A DNA stretch of 64,000 bases from Diphasiastrum complanatum (lineage: Eukaryota; Streptophyta; Lycopodiopsida; Lycopodiales; Lycopodiaceae), in NCBI GenBank assembly GCA_029204225.1, contig CM055104.1:52816294-52880293 (forward strand), given 5' to 3'. A program made the position numbers and the translations under genes. Positions 11,201-20,660 of this stretch are shown one piece after another; position 1 is the first letter of the stretch; each line of letters begins with the position of its first letter. The notes beneath the pieces are model-generated. The model worked only from the letters and a program-made list of their open reading frames with translations, searched no databases and was not told the DNA's origin.

Positions 11201-12174
11201 TTATCTTAAGTGGTGGTAACAATCTAGATATAGATGAAATCAAGATGGCACTCAAAAGAGAGTTTGAAATTCAAGATCTTGGTAAACTTCATTATATCTT
11301 AGGAATAGAGATTATTAGAACTTCTAAATCTACATTCATATGTCAAGAAAAGTATGTTAACTCTATTCTAAAAAGGTTTCATATGGAAGATTGTAAAGTT
11401 GTTTCTACTCCTATGGAATCAAATGTAAAGCTAACTACAAGAAGTAATGAAAGATCCTTCAAGGACATTACTCTCTATAGAAAGCTAATAGGATCTCTTA
11501 TATGGTTAACCATCACAAGACCTGATCTAAGATTTGTGGTTGGTAAACTAAGTCAATTTATGCAAGATCCTAGTGAGGCTCATTGGAAGCTAGGAAAGAG
11601 AGTACTTAGATACATCTCGGGATCTAGAGATTTTGGCATCTTGTATGGAGGTACTACACCTAACCTTTGTGGATTTTCAGATTCAGATTTTGCAGGTGAT
11701 CAAATGGATAGGAAGTCAACAAGTGCCTTTGCAATCTATCTTGGAGATGGAGTGGTCTCATGGCTATCAAAGAAGCAACCAACTATCTCTCTATCTTCCA
11801 CCGAAGCCGAGTACAAGGCATTAACAACATGCACCAAGGAGATTCTTAGGATCAAGAGGATGTTATTGGATCTTCACTTGCTGGAACCAGAGAAGACTCC
11901 AATCATACTTTGTGATAACCTTTCAGCCCAAAGCTTGGCAAGCAATCCTGTTTTTCATGCAAGGAGCAAGCACATTGAGATTGCTCACCATTTTGTGAGA
12001 GATCAAGTCATTGCCAAAGAGGTGGAGCTTCAACATGTCTCTTCAAAGGAGTGTGTGGCTGATATCTTCACCAAACCATTGGGAAAGGACCTATATTTAA
12101 TGCATAGATCTAATCTTGGAATGTGCTCAAAGACTATGTTGAAACTAGCATCCAATGTTGAAGAGGGAGTGTGA
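8227..12174 (+). CDS. Copia gag-pol polyprotein, intact, 1315 residues
   Basis: A single open frame encodes all functions for reverse transcription and integration. Gag occupies about residues 1-290, with a zinc knuckle CX2CX4HX4C at 250-263. The aspartic protease has its DSG triad at 309-311. The integrase has an HHCC domain from W441 and a catalytic triad D506, D568, E604 (35 residues between the last two), then NGVAERKNRT. Reverse transcriptase has YVDD at 988-991. RNase H has acidic residues near 1152-1154 and E1193 and an ADIFTKPL-type end near 1277. The start ATG is the first in frame and gives the usual gag N terminus (SSNYSTWKVRMESLL). The TGA stop at 12172-12174 lies 3 bp inside the 3' LTR. 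Gag and pol share one frame without a frameshift, as is usual for plant copia. Confidence 0.97.
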   Translation: MASNGGIMLESSERLSSSNYSTWKVRMESLLELNELMDIVAEIEERPLTLQEQQRFDKKAKRALHIIKMNVTNELLKEVGKCQSASEAWNALKKLFESKSTSRVLTLRRQIFSSRQREGESAHAFILRVKSLSDDLACIDENIKDGEIVQVMLNGLLNEHANLVQSFAIQRVLPSVVDLQEILLAEEHRLQSKLDGASLQGGGEEAFFTKGKFKGKGKGKGKWSKGGNFDHDDHSSSSSSTKNNKSKFKCFYCGIKGHFANECYKKKREQGERQGNLTIDEEEHNTCESLVMTSSLLANIDDNDPWWIDSGASSHMTRHKEYFTSLLSYEGEGNIIYTANDGQCDIKGIGTIPISLSTNRKANLENVLYIPSITKNLLSVSQMIDKGLDVEFIGDACLISKCGSLIAQGGRHGKLFKLDACVISNHEGCMAREQLTNQEVWHKRLGHPNFKSLEVMAKKELVLGLPKSLVANNSVCEHCALSKSHRLAYSRSTSRSKEAFQLVHSDIHSSSTTRNGGAKMYATFIDDFSRYTWIYLLKSKDEVFAAFVKFKNEMENQFNTKIKCLRSDNGGEYTSNRFKDFCIAHGIKREMSSPRTPQQNGVAERKNRTLCECAKAMRLHANLAKSFLGEALACANYLCNRWTSASLDGKTPHEVLYGRRPSVKHCRIFGCTCFVNITLDDRTKEDPSSKKGVFVGYSEVSKAYKVYIPSTKKVVISRDVIFHEENVSNVVDVDVDVPTNHHDVQDVLDEDGDATPKQTSRKTQRQRAKPSRLTYDEKGKQVVDNSNFAFLTSFDEPTCVGEAIQKKEWIQAMDHEHQTLIKSNTWRLVKLPKDKKAIGCKWIFKIKTNQDGSINKYKARLVAKGYAQEYGIDYDETFAPVAKMVTIRILISLATLYDWDMWQMDVTNAFLNGDLEEDIYMEQPEGYVSHDEPNHVCYLQKSLYGLKQAPRSWYAKLNSFLLSQNFVMSEYDLYFRLNENDITLLLIYVDDIILSGGNNLDIDEIKMALKREFEIQDLGKLHYILGIEIIRTSKSTFICQEKYVNSILKRFHMEDCKVVSTPMESNVKLTTRSNERSFKDITLYRKLIGSLIWLTITRPDLRFVVGKLSQFMQDPSEAHWKLGKRVLRYISGSRDFGILYGGTTPNLCGFSDSDFAGDQMDRKSTSAFAIYLGDGVVSWLSKKQPTISLSSTEAEYKALTTCTKEILRIKRMLLDLHLLEPEKTPIILCDNLSAQSLASNPVFHARSKHIEIAHHFVRDQVIAKEVELQHVSSKECVADIFTKPLGKDLYLMHRSNLGMCSKTMLKLASNVEEGV
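12161..12169 (+). other. Polypurine tract of the complete copia
   Basis: AAGAGGGAG immediately precedes the 3' LTR and overlaps the last codons of pol. It is the expected plus-strand primer. Confidence 0.85.
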
Positions 12175-12824
12175 AAATTGTCAACATTTCCTAGCTAGTT
12201 TGAGGCCTAAATTGGCTAAAATTGTAAATAGTTTTGGTTCTGGAGTTTCACACGTGTGAACCAGGCCACAATGTTTTTATTTACTGTATTTTTTCAGTAT
12301 GATGAAGTGTCAAACTTCATACCCTTCAAAATGAGACCATTTTGATGTATTTTGGTCATATAAGCCATTTTTAGCTATTTTTTCTATATAGGGAATATCT
12401 AGGGTCAAGTACCTTCTAGAGAGAGGAGAGAGAGTCATCTTCCTCATCCATAAATAGTAGGGAAGTCTTGGAGAACAGGTTGGAGAAACCTTTTGTATGC
12501 TTCATTGAGATCAATAGATCATTGTCATTGTTTCTTCCTCCATTGAGAGCATTGTTGTGTGTATTGTCTTCAAGCTATTGTGTATGATCTTAGGTGCTTT
12601 CCAAAAGTGATAGGCTGATGTATTATGGACTGTATAATGCTATTTTGGGCCGCACTTGATGTTTATGGAAGTTTCCATTTGTGATAAATGCTTTTTGATC
12701 AAGTTCTTTGCATTCTAGGTAGCATAGAATGTGTTGCCAATTCCTAGCTTATGTAGTTTGGAGTGCAAGCATTCAAGCCAATGATCTTGGAGTTTAGATC
12801 CACTTAGGATCTGTATTTTTCACA
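12170..12824 (+). repeat. 3' LTR of the complete copia
   Basis: 655 bp, one difference from the 5' LTR. It is followed by the duplicated target TTTTC (12825-12829). The palindrome CACACGTGTG lies at 12249-12258. Confidence 0.96.
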
Positions 12825-12829
12825 TTTTC

Positions 12830-14239
12830 TCACCATGGAAGTAACATAGGAGAGAAAACAACACAACCTGAATGCAGCACCACTGTTCTGTAGTGTTGTG
12901 CCGCTAGAACGATGGTTGGACATGTCCTAGATATAATACTAAACTAGTGATCCCCAACATGTTTCACCAACCAAACTGTACTCCCTAGTCGATGAAGGTT
13001 TTCCAGGCCTTCAGGTATATGACCTCAGGAGCATGTATCTCTTGTTTAGAATCTGATAGCCTTGGGTTTCTCTTAGACTTCACATAGCTCATATGCTCAA
13101 TGTCAAATCACTTGGTACGAGTAAAACTTGTCTCGACTCGACGTCTCACACTCATTCGTATTGATGAGTTGGCATTACAAAAGGTCATTAAGACAATCTG
13201 GGATTTAATATCTCTTTTTTCACTATTCAAAAGAAATGTGTTCCACTCTGGTCACTCTGGTTATTAACAATGATCACGGCCCTAGAAGATCTATCCTAAT
13301 CATAGTTCTAGCAATGTGATAGGATGATTCATGCAAGGCTAGAACTATACTTGTCTCAAAGGTAATATACGTTCTCAACTCAAAGTAAGTGCACATTCTT
13401 ATAGATCATGAAGGCTTTTTTAGATATAAGTTCTCTTTTCAATTAATCGATCATATGCTTGATTCTACTGTGATGCACAACCCCAAACCATCTCGGTTTC
13501 CAGATGATTGATAGTGGGTGGCCAAGAACTGTATGTTCCAACAGGGTATCCTGGCCACAGTGAGTCTATATGAAATTGATGAGGGGTTGATTTTTAGCCT
13601 GCAATGGTGTGTTCCAACCATTGTAGGTATAATCCTTCTCTTGTATTCCAAGGAGAGAGGAGTGAATTGCAATTTATAAATAACAGTCATCCAATCAGTA
13701 CTCAATTCACTTTAAAGACAAATCAGTATCGCCATCCCATATCATAACTAAGGCTTTTAACCAAGCAAATCAAGCTATATAAGAAATGACCTATATTATT
13801 ACATTCAGTGTTTGGGCATTCAGTAGTTAACATCTATATCAACATCGAAGGCATTTCAAAAGAGCTAAATACCCAAGGCATAGCACTCAACATTTTCAAA
13901 ATGCATTTCACAATGGATGAAAGATACGTGCATATAAAGTTCAAAAATTATCAAACCACATACCTACTACTTCGGTGGGACACCTCCTCACCCAACCTAT
14001 TCAAAAATCATAGGATGAAAATTTGAGTATACATCAAAACCTTCAAAGTTCATTGCTCTCTCTCAATTGGCTGGCCGATATGGAATCTCTTCCCTTCAGT
14101 ATTTCAAAATTTTAAACATAGGCAGCATTGGATGGGCATCGATGACAGAGGATATGCTCACTCACATGGCAGAAGTGATAGCTCTCGAATATCAAATAAT
14201 GATTTTCAGTTAGCTCTTAGTCTGCTACAATGTGTACTT
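12830..14239. other. No gene recognised
   Basis: About 1.4 kb downstream of the young copia. Reading frames are short and none carries a recognisable domain. It is presumably the right half of the sequence split by that insertion (left half 6343-6436). Confidence 0.5.
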
Positions 14240-15227
14240 TGTGAAAAAATCTCAAAATCTATCTTGGACATTTTTTATGTTTCTAGTTTGTGAGAAAATA
14301 TCACATGTGTGGATCATGTTTCCACATGTAGAAAAAGTAAAAATAGTTTAGTCATGTTGACTTTAGGGGTATCATAAAGGTTTTGTATCAAGCATCTTGG
14401 TGTAGGACCTTGATAGGGCCAAAATTGGCATAGAGGTCAAGATGGTCAAACCCACATGTAAAGCCTCAATTTGGCCAAAAGTAGATTGTGATGCAAACTT
14501 GAGGTAGTTAGGCTTGTGACACATGTCAAGTTTAGGTTTGATAAGTGATGCACCCTATGTGGTAAGTCAAAGGGTTCAATCATAAGAGAGAGATGTGTTG
14601 GAAGGGTCCAATCAAAAGTTAGGGATGTTGCATCACACATCCAATAGGATTAGAGAAGCTATGTTTAAGGGGTCCAATAGGAATTAAGATTGGATCTCCA
14701 TGAGTTTCTATATGTACTTTCATTCCCTTCATTAATGTATGAGAGATCTGTGAGTTTTTTGAGTCAATTTGGAGACTTGCCAATTTTGCTTGTATATGAG
14801 CCCAAAAGTGGTATTTTCTCTCTCTACCCCGAGCTTGTTGGGACTTATGTTATTTCATGATGTCTACCACATGTGTGAAACACCTTTTGGTAATGAATGA
14901 ATGCATGTAGAATGGTCTTTTTGCCTTAGATCTTCTCATTGATCTTGGATTCAATCGATAGGTGATCTATAGTGCATGAGCCAAGCTTGGGAGATCAGTT
15001 TCACACATTATGACATTCCCACATGTGTGAACTTTCACATGGTATTAGTTTTTGATGCATCTATCATCCATAGTTTCAAAAATTTCATGAAATTCAAGAT
15101 CTAGAGAGTGCTGATTGCATATCTCAAGGAAATTTGGATCAAGAGGTTTCATTATTATAATGATTGAATAATTTTAGGTACTATACAGAATTCAGTGCTC
15201 AAGCACGTGTGAATTACAGCCAAGTTA
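14240..15227 (+). mobile_element. Degenerate LTR plus leader stub of a copia-type element
   Basis: An approximately 806-bp LTR-like block starts TGTGAAAAAATCTC and ends CTTTCACA at 15045. It is followed by TGGTATTAG, a decayed form of the primer site TGGTATCAG. The general layout and the length match the LTR at 4374-5183. About 180 bp of leader follow and include GTACTATACA, shared with the copia B leader near 35040. The block stops abruptly near 15227, proposed as the inversion junction with the DNA transposon arm. Confidence 0.55.
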
Positions 15228-15488
15228 ATATTATGTATTTTTTTTAGCAAACTTGTAACAATAAAAAGATATTTTGGACCCTAACAAGTTAAAATATGTT
15301 ATTACTATACAAGTTTTTTCAATAAAAATGATTTGAAAGTTTACACATGTTACTCATACTGTACGCCACTTAAAAGTTTACATATTGTTAGAACTCAAAA
15401 TAGCATTCAACTACTCAACTCAAATGACACAACTCTGACAACTAAGAGATTGTGAAATATCGATAACCAAAACAAAACTTCGTAGATT

Positions 15489-16263
15489 TTGAAACAGATG
15501 ATCTTGTTGCTGGTATTGATTTTGATGATGAGGAGGGAATTATGATTGCTGAAGAATGCTTGACTAAGACTTTATCAAATATAGTTGAGGATGGGCGAGG
15601 CAGACCATCCGATGAAGACTTCACGACATTTCAATCCCAGATGGCCTTCCCTAGTCCATCATTATTGCATTTCACGGATGATTCCAGTTCAGTACATGGT
15701 CATTATATTGATCATCCTGATCTGGTTGCTGTTGATGATGAAGAATGTGTAAGTGTTTAAACTTCCTTGCATTACGATATTTCTAATCACTGAATGTATT
15801 TTTGCTAACAAATTTCCTATTGTAGGATGCTCTCATAATAGCTGATTTTGCTGCGAGACGAGGTGGTTTCAGAAAACACGCATCATCTTTCCAAAGGGAT
15901 AGTGGACTTGGCCACTATCTTAGGCATTTTCTGAAGAATGAGATTTGTATTGCTCATTCCAAACTGAGCCCAATCGGGGAGACTCTTATAATGGCAGTTA
16001 AAGCTTTATCATTTTACCTAGGAGGACATAAATTTGTAAAGACAAATAAGATCATTTTTGTCAAAAGATCTTATGTTTTGAACATTTTAGGCTTTACTGA
16101 TGGGAATGTTCCTTTAAGGAGCTCCCATTATTCATTGTATTCCACTTATATTGAGCTTAGTGGGAATAAGAATAATGCACATCTATTAGATGCATACGCT
16201 AGTAGAGAATTTCTTCATGACAATACTGCCATAGAATCTGACACAAGATCTGATGATGAATAG
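15489..16263 (+). CDS. Two or more 3' exons of an unknown gene in the DNA transposon
   Basis: A reading frame begins after a possible acceptor (CTTCGTAG) at 15488 and runs to 15748. A 77-bp intron (15749-15825, GTAAGTG to TTGTAG) joins in phase 0 to an exon at 15826-16263 that ends in TAG. The first exon is acidic (runs of Asp and Glu); the second is basic and hydrophobic, ending SDTRSDDE. No known domain is recognised. In the order before the inversion these exons lie downstream of, and in the same sense as, the gene at 649-1899, so both may belong to one transcript. That link is inference. Confidence 0.5.
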
Positions 16264-16509
16264 TTGACACTTTGTATTTTGGTATAATACAATCAATACA
16301 TTTACATTGAGTATTTCTCCTTTCTTGTTCAATGAATTTGCAAAGCAATTCTGAACATGTCATGATTTGATGATAATGATGATCTTGTACTCAACAATCA
16401 TCTAATTTTCTCTTCCTGTATGAACTTGCATGCTTTTCTAAACTTGTTGTATTGTGTGGACTTTGTTATATGTCGAATTTGAACTCTGCGGTAGAACTAC
16501 TAAAACAAT

Positions 16510-18915
16510 TGACAAATGTAGTTTCGTTTTTCATTGGTTCCTCCATGTTGTGTATTTCGATTAAATGCTGCTCGTGCTTGCCAGTGTGACTTCTCCATCC
16601 CTTGTGATGACCATACACTCAAGCTTCCATATGTATTTGCAAAAAATGCTATATGATCTCTTAGTATGTGCTGCATATGTCAAAATCATAATGTTAGTCT
16701 TATGTTTGGATCTAAATATATATTTAAATTTGAAAGCATGTAATGAGTGATGTGATCATCTCTCCATGCTTTTGATACTGCATTAACAAACTCGACACAA
16801 GTCCTTTGGACAACTTTCTTATCAATATCAGAGTATTTTTTTCTTAAAATAGCAATCATACTATCAAGCTTTTTTCATACATCAACTTTTAGTACTCTGG
16901 TTTTGCCGTCTTTCTTGAAGTCCTGAGTAGCAGCAATAATATCTGTCCATACTGAGTGTTGAATATTAGAAGCCCTACCAGTATGATTTGATAGGAAACG
17001 ACGTGCTTTTGCTCCTCCTATGCTTGGCTTAGTTGGCATGTTCTCATTCTTTCCTGAAAGCTTTTCATCTTTTTGAATTTTGACATGTCCTTTATGGAGT
17101 CCTATTTTTGATAAAACATCATTCCAAGCAAAAACTATATGAAGATAAATGATCTTTTCTATTAATCTAACTTCTGCATGAAGAGTGCAAACATGCACAT
17201 TTTTTAAGGGGATAGGCAGCACAGGCTTCCAGTTTGGATCTGCATATTCTCTAGTAATTCATATGCTCCTAGTTACATCTTTTGCCATTTTCATACAGTA
17301 CAAACAAGGGTGTTTTGATGTAGCACCGTGAGAGACATTATACATAAATTTTAATGTTTTCAAATCACCTACTAAGTGCCATTCAACATTGAAGTCTCCA
17401 ACTCCTGGAACATTGAGAAGTCCTCCATCCATATGGTCCTTGATGATCCTAGGATAAGATGTCCTTGAGAATATCCATGATAATATATCATGATCCTCTT
17501 TTAGCACCTGTCCAAAAAAATTAATCAGACTTAATTTACAATGTACTAATACTATTCAATGATTGTAATGTAATAATGAGGCTAGTTACCTGAAACGCTG
17601 CCAACCACCATATATCATTTTTTGACTGGACACTGAATCTGAAATCTTCTTGGTTCTCTATTTGTGATAGAGGACCATTCATGAGAGTTATACTAACCCT
17701 CTCCATCTTCTGCCCTTTCACAATTTTTGACTCATCTAACTTAAGTATTATGATTATTTTACCATTAACCTTTTCGTAGGTTATATCATAGAATGTGACG
17801 ATGTATCTCAGCAAGTAATTTAGATCAACAAATAAATCGTTTGATGAATTATAGAATATCAATCTTCCATCAGTTTCATACACCTCCTCAATATGAAATG
17901 GAGTTCCAGTGATCTTATGCATATCTATGTTTGATGTATCCCTCTCTTTCTTCAAGTGATATGTCCTAGGGATTGGGACTTTTCTAATTTGAACTTGCTT
18001 TAAAGCTTCTCTAATTAGTTTAAATATTGTTGCATATGCTTCCCTGCTAATACCTGCAAAATCACAAGCACCCTGAACTATAGTCTTATCTAAATTTTTT
18101 TGAATGTCCACCATCAAAGACTCTGCTATTTTACACTTTACATTTGAAATCCTATTGTTCATCATGATACGCTCAGTGGATTTGCAAGTCAATATTGTGC
18201 CCAATGACATTCCTCGTGAAGCATTGTCTTTAATATTCCGAGGAGCTACTAATGCAGATCTACAAAAAAAACAGATAGTTAACAGAATATCACCATAGCT
18301 GAAATTAAATCCAAATGTCATTGAAAAACTTACAAAAATCAAAATATGCTTACTTGAATGCACGGATCCTTCTATTTCGATAACCTCCTTTTGAAAGCGT
18401 TTGAATATCCTTGCAACTTTTTTGCTTTCGCTTCTTACTTTCAACCTTCTTCTTTGCCAAATCCACATCCTTCAATAATTGTAAGTTTTCAATACGAATA
18501 GACTGTAAGACTAATTGCATTTGCTCTAGTTCTGATTTGATATTGATTGTTACTGTAATGATTCATTATTTTTCTAAGTTGTTCATTTTCTTCTAATGTC
18601 TTTTGGAGATGACAATCTCTATTCTGACAATAAGAGGACATTCGCATTAACTCACCTTCTAAAAAGTGAACTTTATTCATATAAAGTTGTTTTCCATGGT
18701 TCTGCAATCTTTCACAATATCCTAGTAATCCACTATGTCCATTGCATATCCATGTAACTAAATGAGTTATTGAAGAGAACGTGGGATGTGTCAAAGTGCT
18801 TGGATCTTGTGGATATAATGTTCCATCTATCCACAAATCCAAGTTTTTTTTTCCTTCTGTCCTGTAACGAGAACAATCCTCAGCAGATATTTGAATTCCT
18901 TTGCCTCCTCTTCTC
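16510..18915 (-). pseudogene. Transposase-like gene with D, D, C-x2-C and E motifs, decayed
   Basis: Exons are read leftward. The first, about 18915 to 18354, includes a coiled-coil, Lys-rich stretch whose frame changes once near 18550. A 94-bp intron (18353-18260) follows, then exon 18259-17590 with KLDESK as possible first acidic motif. An 82-bp intron (17589-17508, GTAACT to GGACAG) follows, then an exon from 17507 with LVGDLKTLKF and CLYC (CX2C). In-frame TGA stops lie at 17259-17261 and 16875-16877. A further block near 16560-16650 carries SQGMEKSHWQ, a candidate catalytic Glu. The order acidic, acidic plus Cys pair, then Glu resembles DDE transposases with an inserted Cys motif. I cannot assign a superfamily. 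The stops make this copy inactive as read. Confidence 0.6.
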
Positions 18916-19511
18916 TACAAAGGTGCCAAATCAATAGGGATATCCACATGTAGATGATACAATGTCATCATCAAAAAAATAATAGAGTAATTCGTTGCAT
19001 CAAAGTACTATGACCAGATTCTATGAAGCAAAGCAAAGTACTCATCTTTGATTATATTATATACTATGTACGATCAATCCAAACTCCATGCTTGTATGCT
19101 TGATTCAAATTTGGAAATGCCGCTCATTTTTTCATTCCAATAGGTAGTTGGCACTCATATTTCCATTCCAAAGTGATGATGGCATTCATAATTGGAGATG
19201 GCACCCATATTTCCATTCTCGTGGAAGGAATGCATATGTAAAGATTTTGCAATTTTTTCTGATTCGAATTTGGGGATGGCGGTCATATTCTAGATCTATT
19301 GAAAATATTGCCCTTTTCGTAACGAATGGAAGGAATATTTTTGAATTTAGTAAGTTATACTACGAACTGTTAACAGTTTTTAACTGTGACTATAGACATT
19401 GTGGTTAGATAATTGGGAGTTTGGGAGGCCTTGGGAGTGGTGTGGGCAAGCAAATAAACAATATTGTTTTTTTTATTTTGATATTTTTCTATATCCTACA
19501 TGGCATTCCTT

Positions 19512-19546
19512 AAAGGGTCTTTTTGATATTGAGAACTCCTCTAATG
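19512..19546 (+). repeat. 35-bp terminal inverted repeat, end L of the DNA transposon
   Basis: Perfect copy of 2261-2295. Read on the minus strand, outward end first, it begins CATTAGAGGAGTTCTC. The adjoining copia half ends GAATCAGA on that strand, so the last AGA is the target duplicate matching AGA at 2296-2298. Confidence 0.8.
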
Positions 19547-20301
19547 TCTGATTCATCACTCGAATGTGAAGCAACTCAAAAAATTTCATTTTCGTGTTCG
19601 TCTTCTGCTCCCTCTGTCACTAGTGGCAAATCATAGAACTGTCTTTCCAAGACTTCATAGCTGACAGGATCGTCATTGGCCATTGTCCTGCTCTCATCAA
19701 ATCTGACATCTCTCACTGTCTTCACAGTGTTCGTGTCTGGCATGTAGATTCTGTAGTATGACGAATTGTTGTCATAACCTACTAGAAATCCATGTTCAGC
19801 CTTCTCATCAAGCTTCTTTTGAAGCTTATCAGGAATATGTGCATAAGATGCACAGCCAAAGATTCTGATGTGAGACAGGTTGGGCTTTCTACCCCACCAT
19901 AATTCATGTGGTGTCGTGTGAGGGACACCAGACTTTCCTGTCCTGTTCTGGATGTATGCAGTTGTAACTATTGTTCAGCCCACAGTACTCTTGGAGCTTT
20001 CGAGTAGGCCATCATGCATCTGGCAGCTTCCATCAGGGGTCCTATTCTTTCTCTCTGCAACACCATTGTGCTGCGGTGTGTAGACTGCAGTCCTTCTGTG
20101 AATGATGCCATGATCATTGCAGAAGTCAGTGAAACGATTCGAGATCTATTCGCCACTTCGATCTGTCCTGATCTGCTTCACTTTGTTGCCCGTGCATGTC
20201 TCTACCCAATTCACAATGTTCTCTTGTTGATGGTCGTTTGTTTGAATGCTCGACCTCCTGAATCTAATAGCTTTTCGGCTACGTCAGACTATGACAAGGT
20301 A
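19547..20301 (-). pseudogene. Copia A 5' half: integrase fragment
   Basis: Minus-strand integrase from the second catalytic Asp region (QIRTD, near 20170) through QHNGVAERKNRT-like sequence and the GYDNNSSYYRIY-type C-terminal domain, ending at the break at 19547. At least one in-frame stop (TGA near 19585) and a frame change near 20100 are present. Gag, protease and the N-terminal integrase are missing: the piece abuts about 75 bp of leader and then the primer site. It continues at codon level into the plus-strand fragment at 2296 once the transposon and one AGA are removed. Confidence 0.82.
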
Positions 20302-20660
20302 GGCTCTGATATCACTGATGCGAAAAAATCGCAAAACAAACACGAAACATTACGATTCAGATGGAGTTCGGACTTGACAGCTGGTCACTGCCAACTGCAT
20401 CATTCCTACAATCCTCCAGAATGTAGACAGACACTGTTGTACTACATTAACAGATTAATGTAGCATTCAACAAGATTCAAATGAAGTTGTGGAATTAAAT
20501 GAACAAGTGAAACAGACACGCGAATAACAGCAGACTAATTCTCATTCGAGATCAGACAAGATATGTGCGCAACGACTACAAAAATCATCTATTGATTTTT
20601 CTAATTCTTCAAGCACTGCATGCAAATCCACGCAATGCGTTGGCGCGAGAGAATTCGTGT
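20302..20660 (-). repeat. Copia A primer site and 5' LTR end, inverted
   Basis: GGCTCTGATATCA at 20302-20314 is the reverse complement of a slightly decayed tRNA-Met primer site. The LTR end follows from 20316 and matches 6000-6342 in reverse complement at about 90%. Beyond about 20660 the match to the 3' LTR is lost, so the outer LTR edge is not defined. Confidence 0.75.

Larger units (their letters stand above)
6442..12824 (+). mobile_element. Complete, recently inserted Ty1/copia retrotransposon
   Basis: Order: LTR 6442-7096, primer site 7097-7108, leader, gag-pol 8227-12174, purine tract 12161-12169, LTR 12170-12824. The 5-bp duplication TTTTC lies at 6437-6441 and 12825-12829. The LTRs are both 655 bp and differ at one base that I could see (TTTTTCCTATATAGG against TTTTTTCTATATAGG near 6650 and 12380). 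All catalytic motifs are present and the frame is open, so the copy looks autonomous and very young. Whether it is transcribed cannot be seen. Confidence 0.97.
15228..19546. mobile_element. Left arm of the split DNA transposon
   Basis: Ends at 19546 in the 35-bp repeat whose partner is at 2261-2295. The arm holds a decayed transposase-like gene on the minus strand (about 18915 to 16510) and a two-exon reading frame on the plus strand (15489-16263). The two converge, with about 0.25 kb between the plus-strand stop and the last recognisable coding block of the transposase-like gene. The inner boundary near 15227 is inferred from where leader-like LTR sequence stops. Confidence 0.62.

Noticed and set aside
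2261-19546. Explaining the 35-bp repeat as a filled-in staggered break at an inversion
   Set aside because: A filled-in stagger would put the copies in inverted orientation at the junctions. Here both are in the same window orientation and neither belongs to the copia frame, whose codons join once they are removed.
15228-19546. Calling the DNA transposon a standard CACTA/EnSpm element
   Set aside because: The 3-bp duplication fits, but the ends read CATTAG, not CACTA, and I could not see a typical CACTA transposase block. PIF/Harbinger also has 3-bp duplications but its transposase motifs are not seen. Left unassigned.
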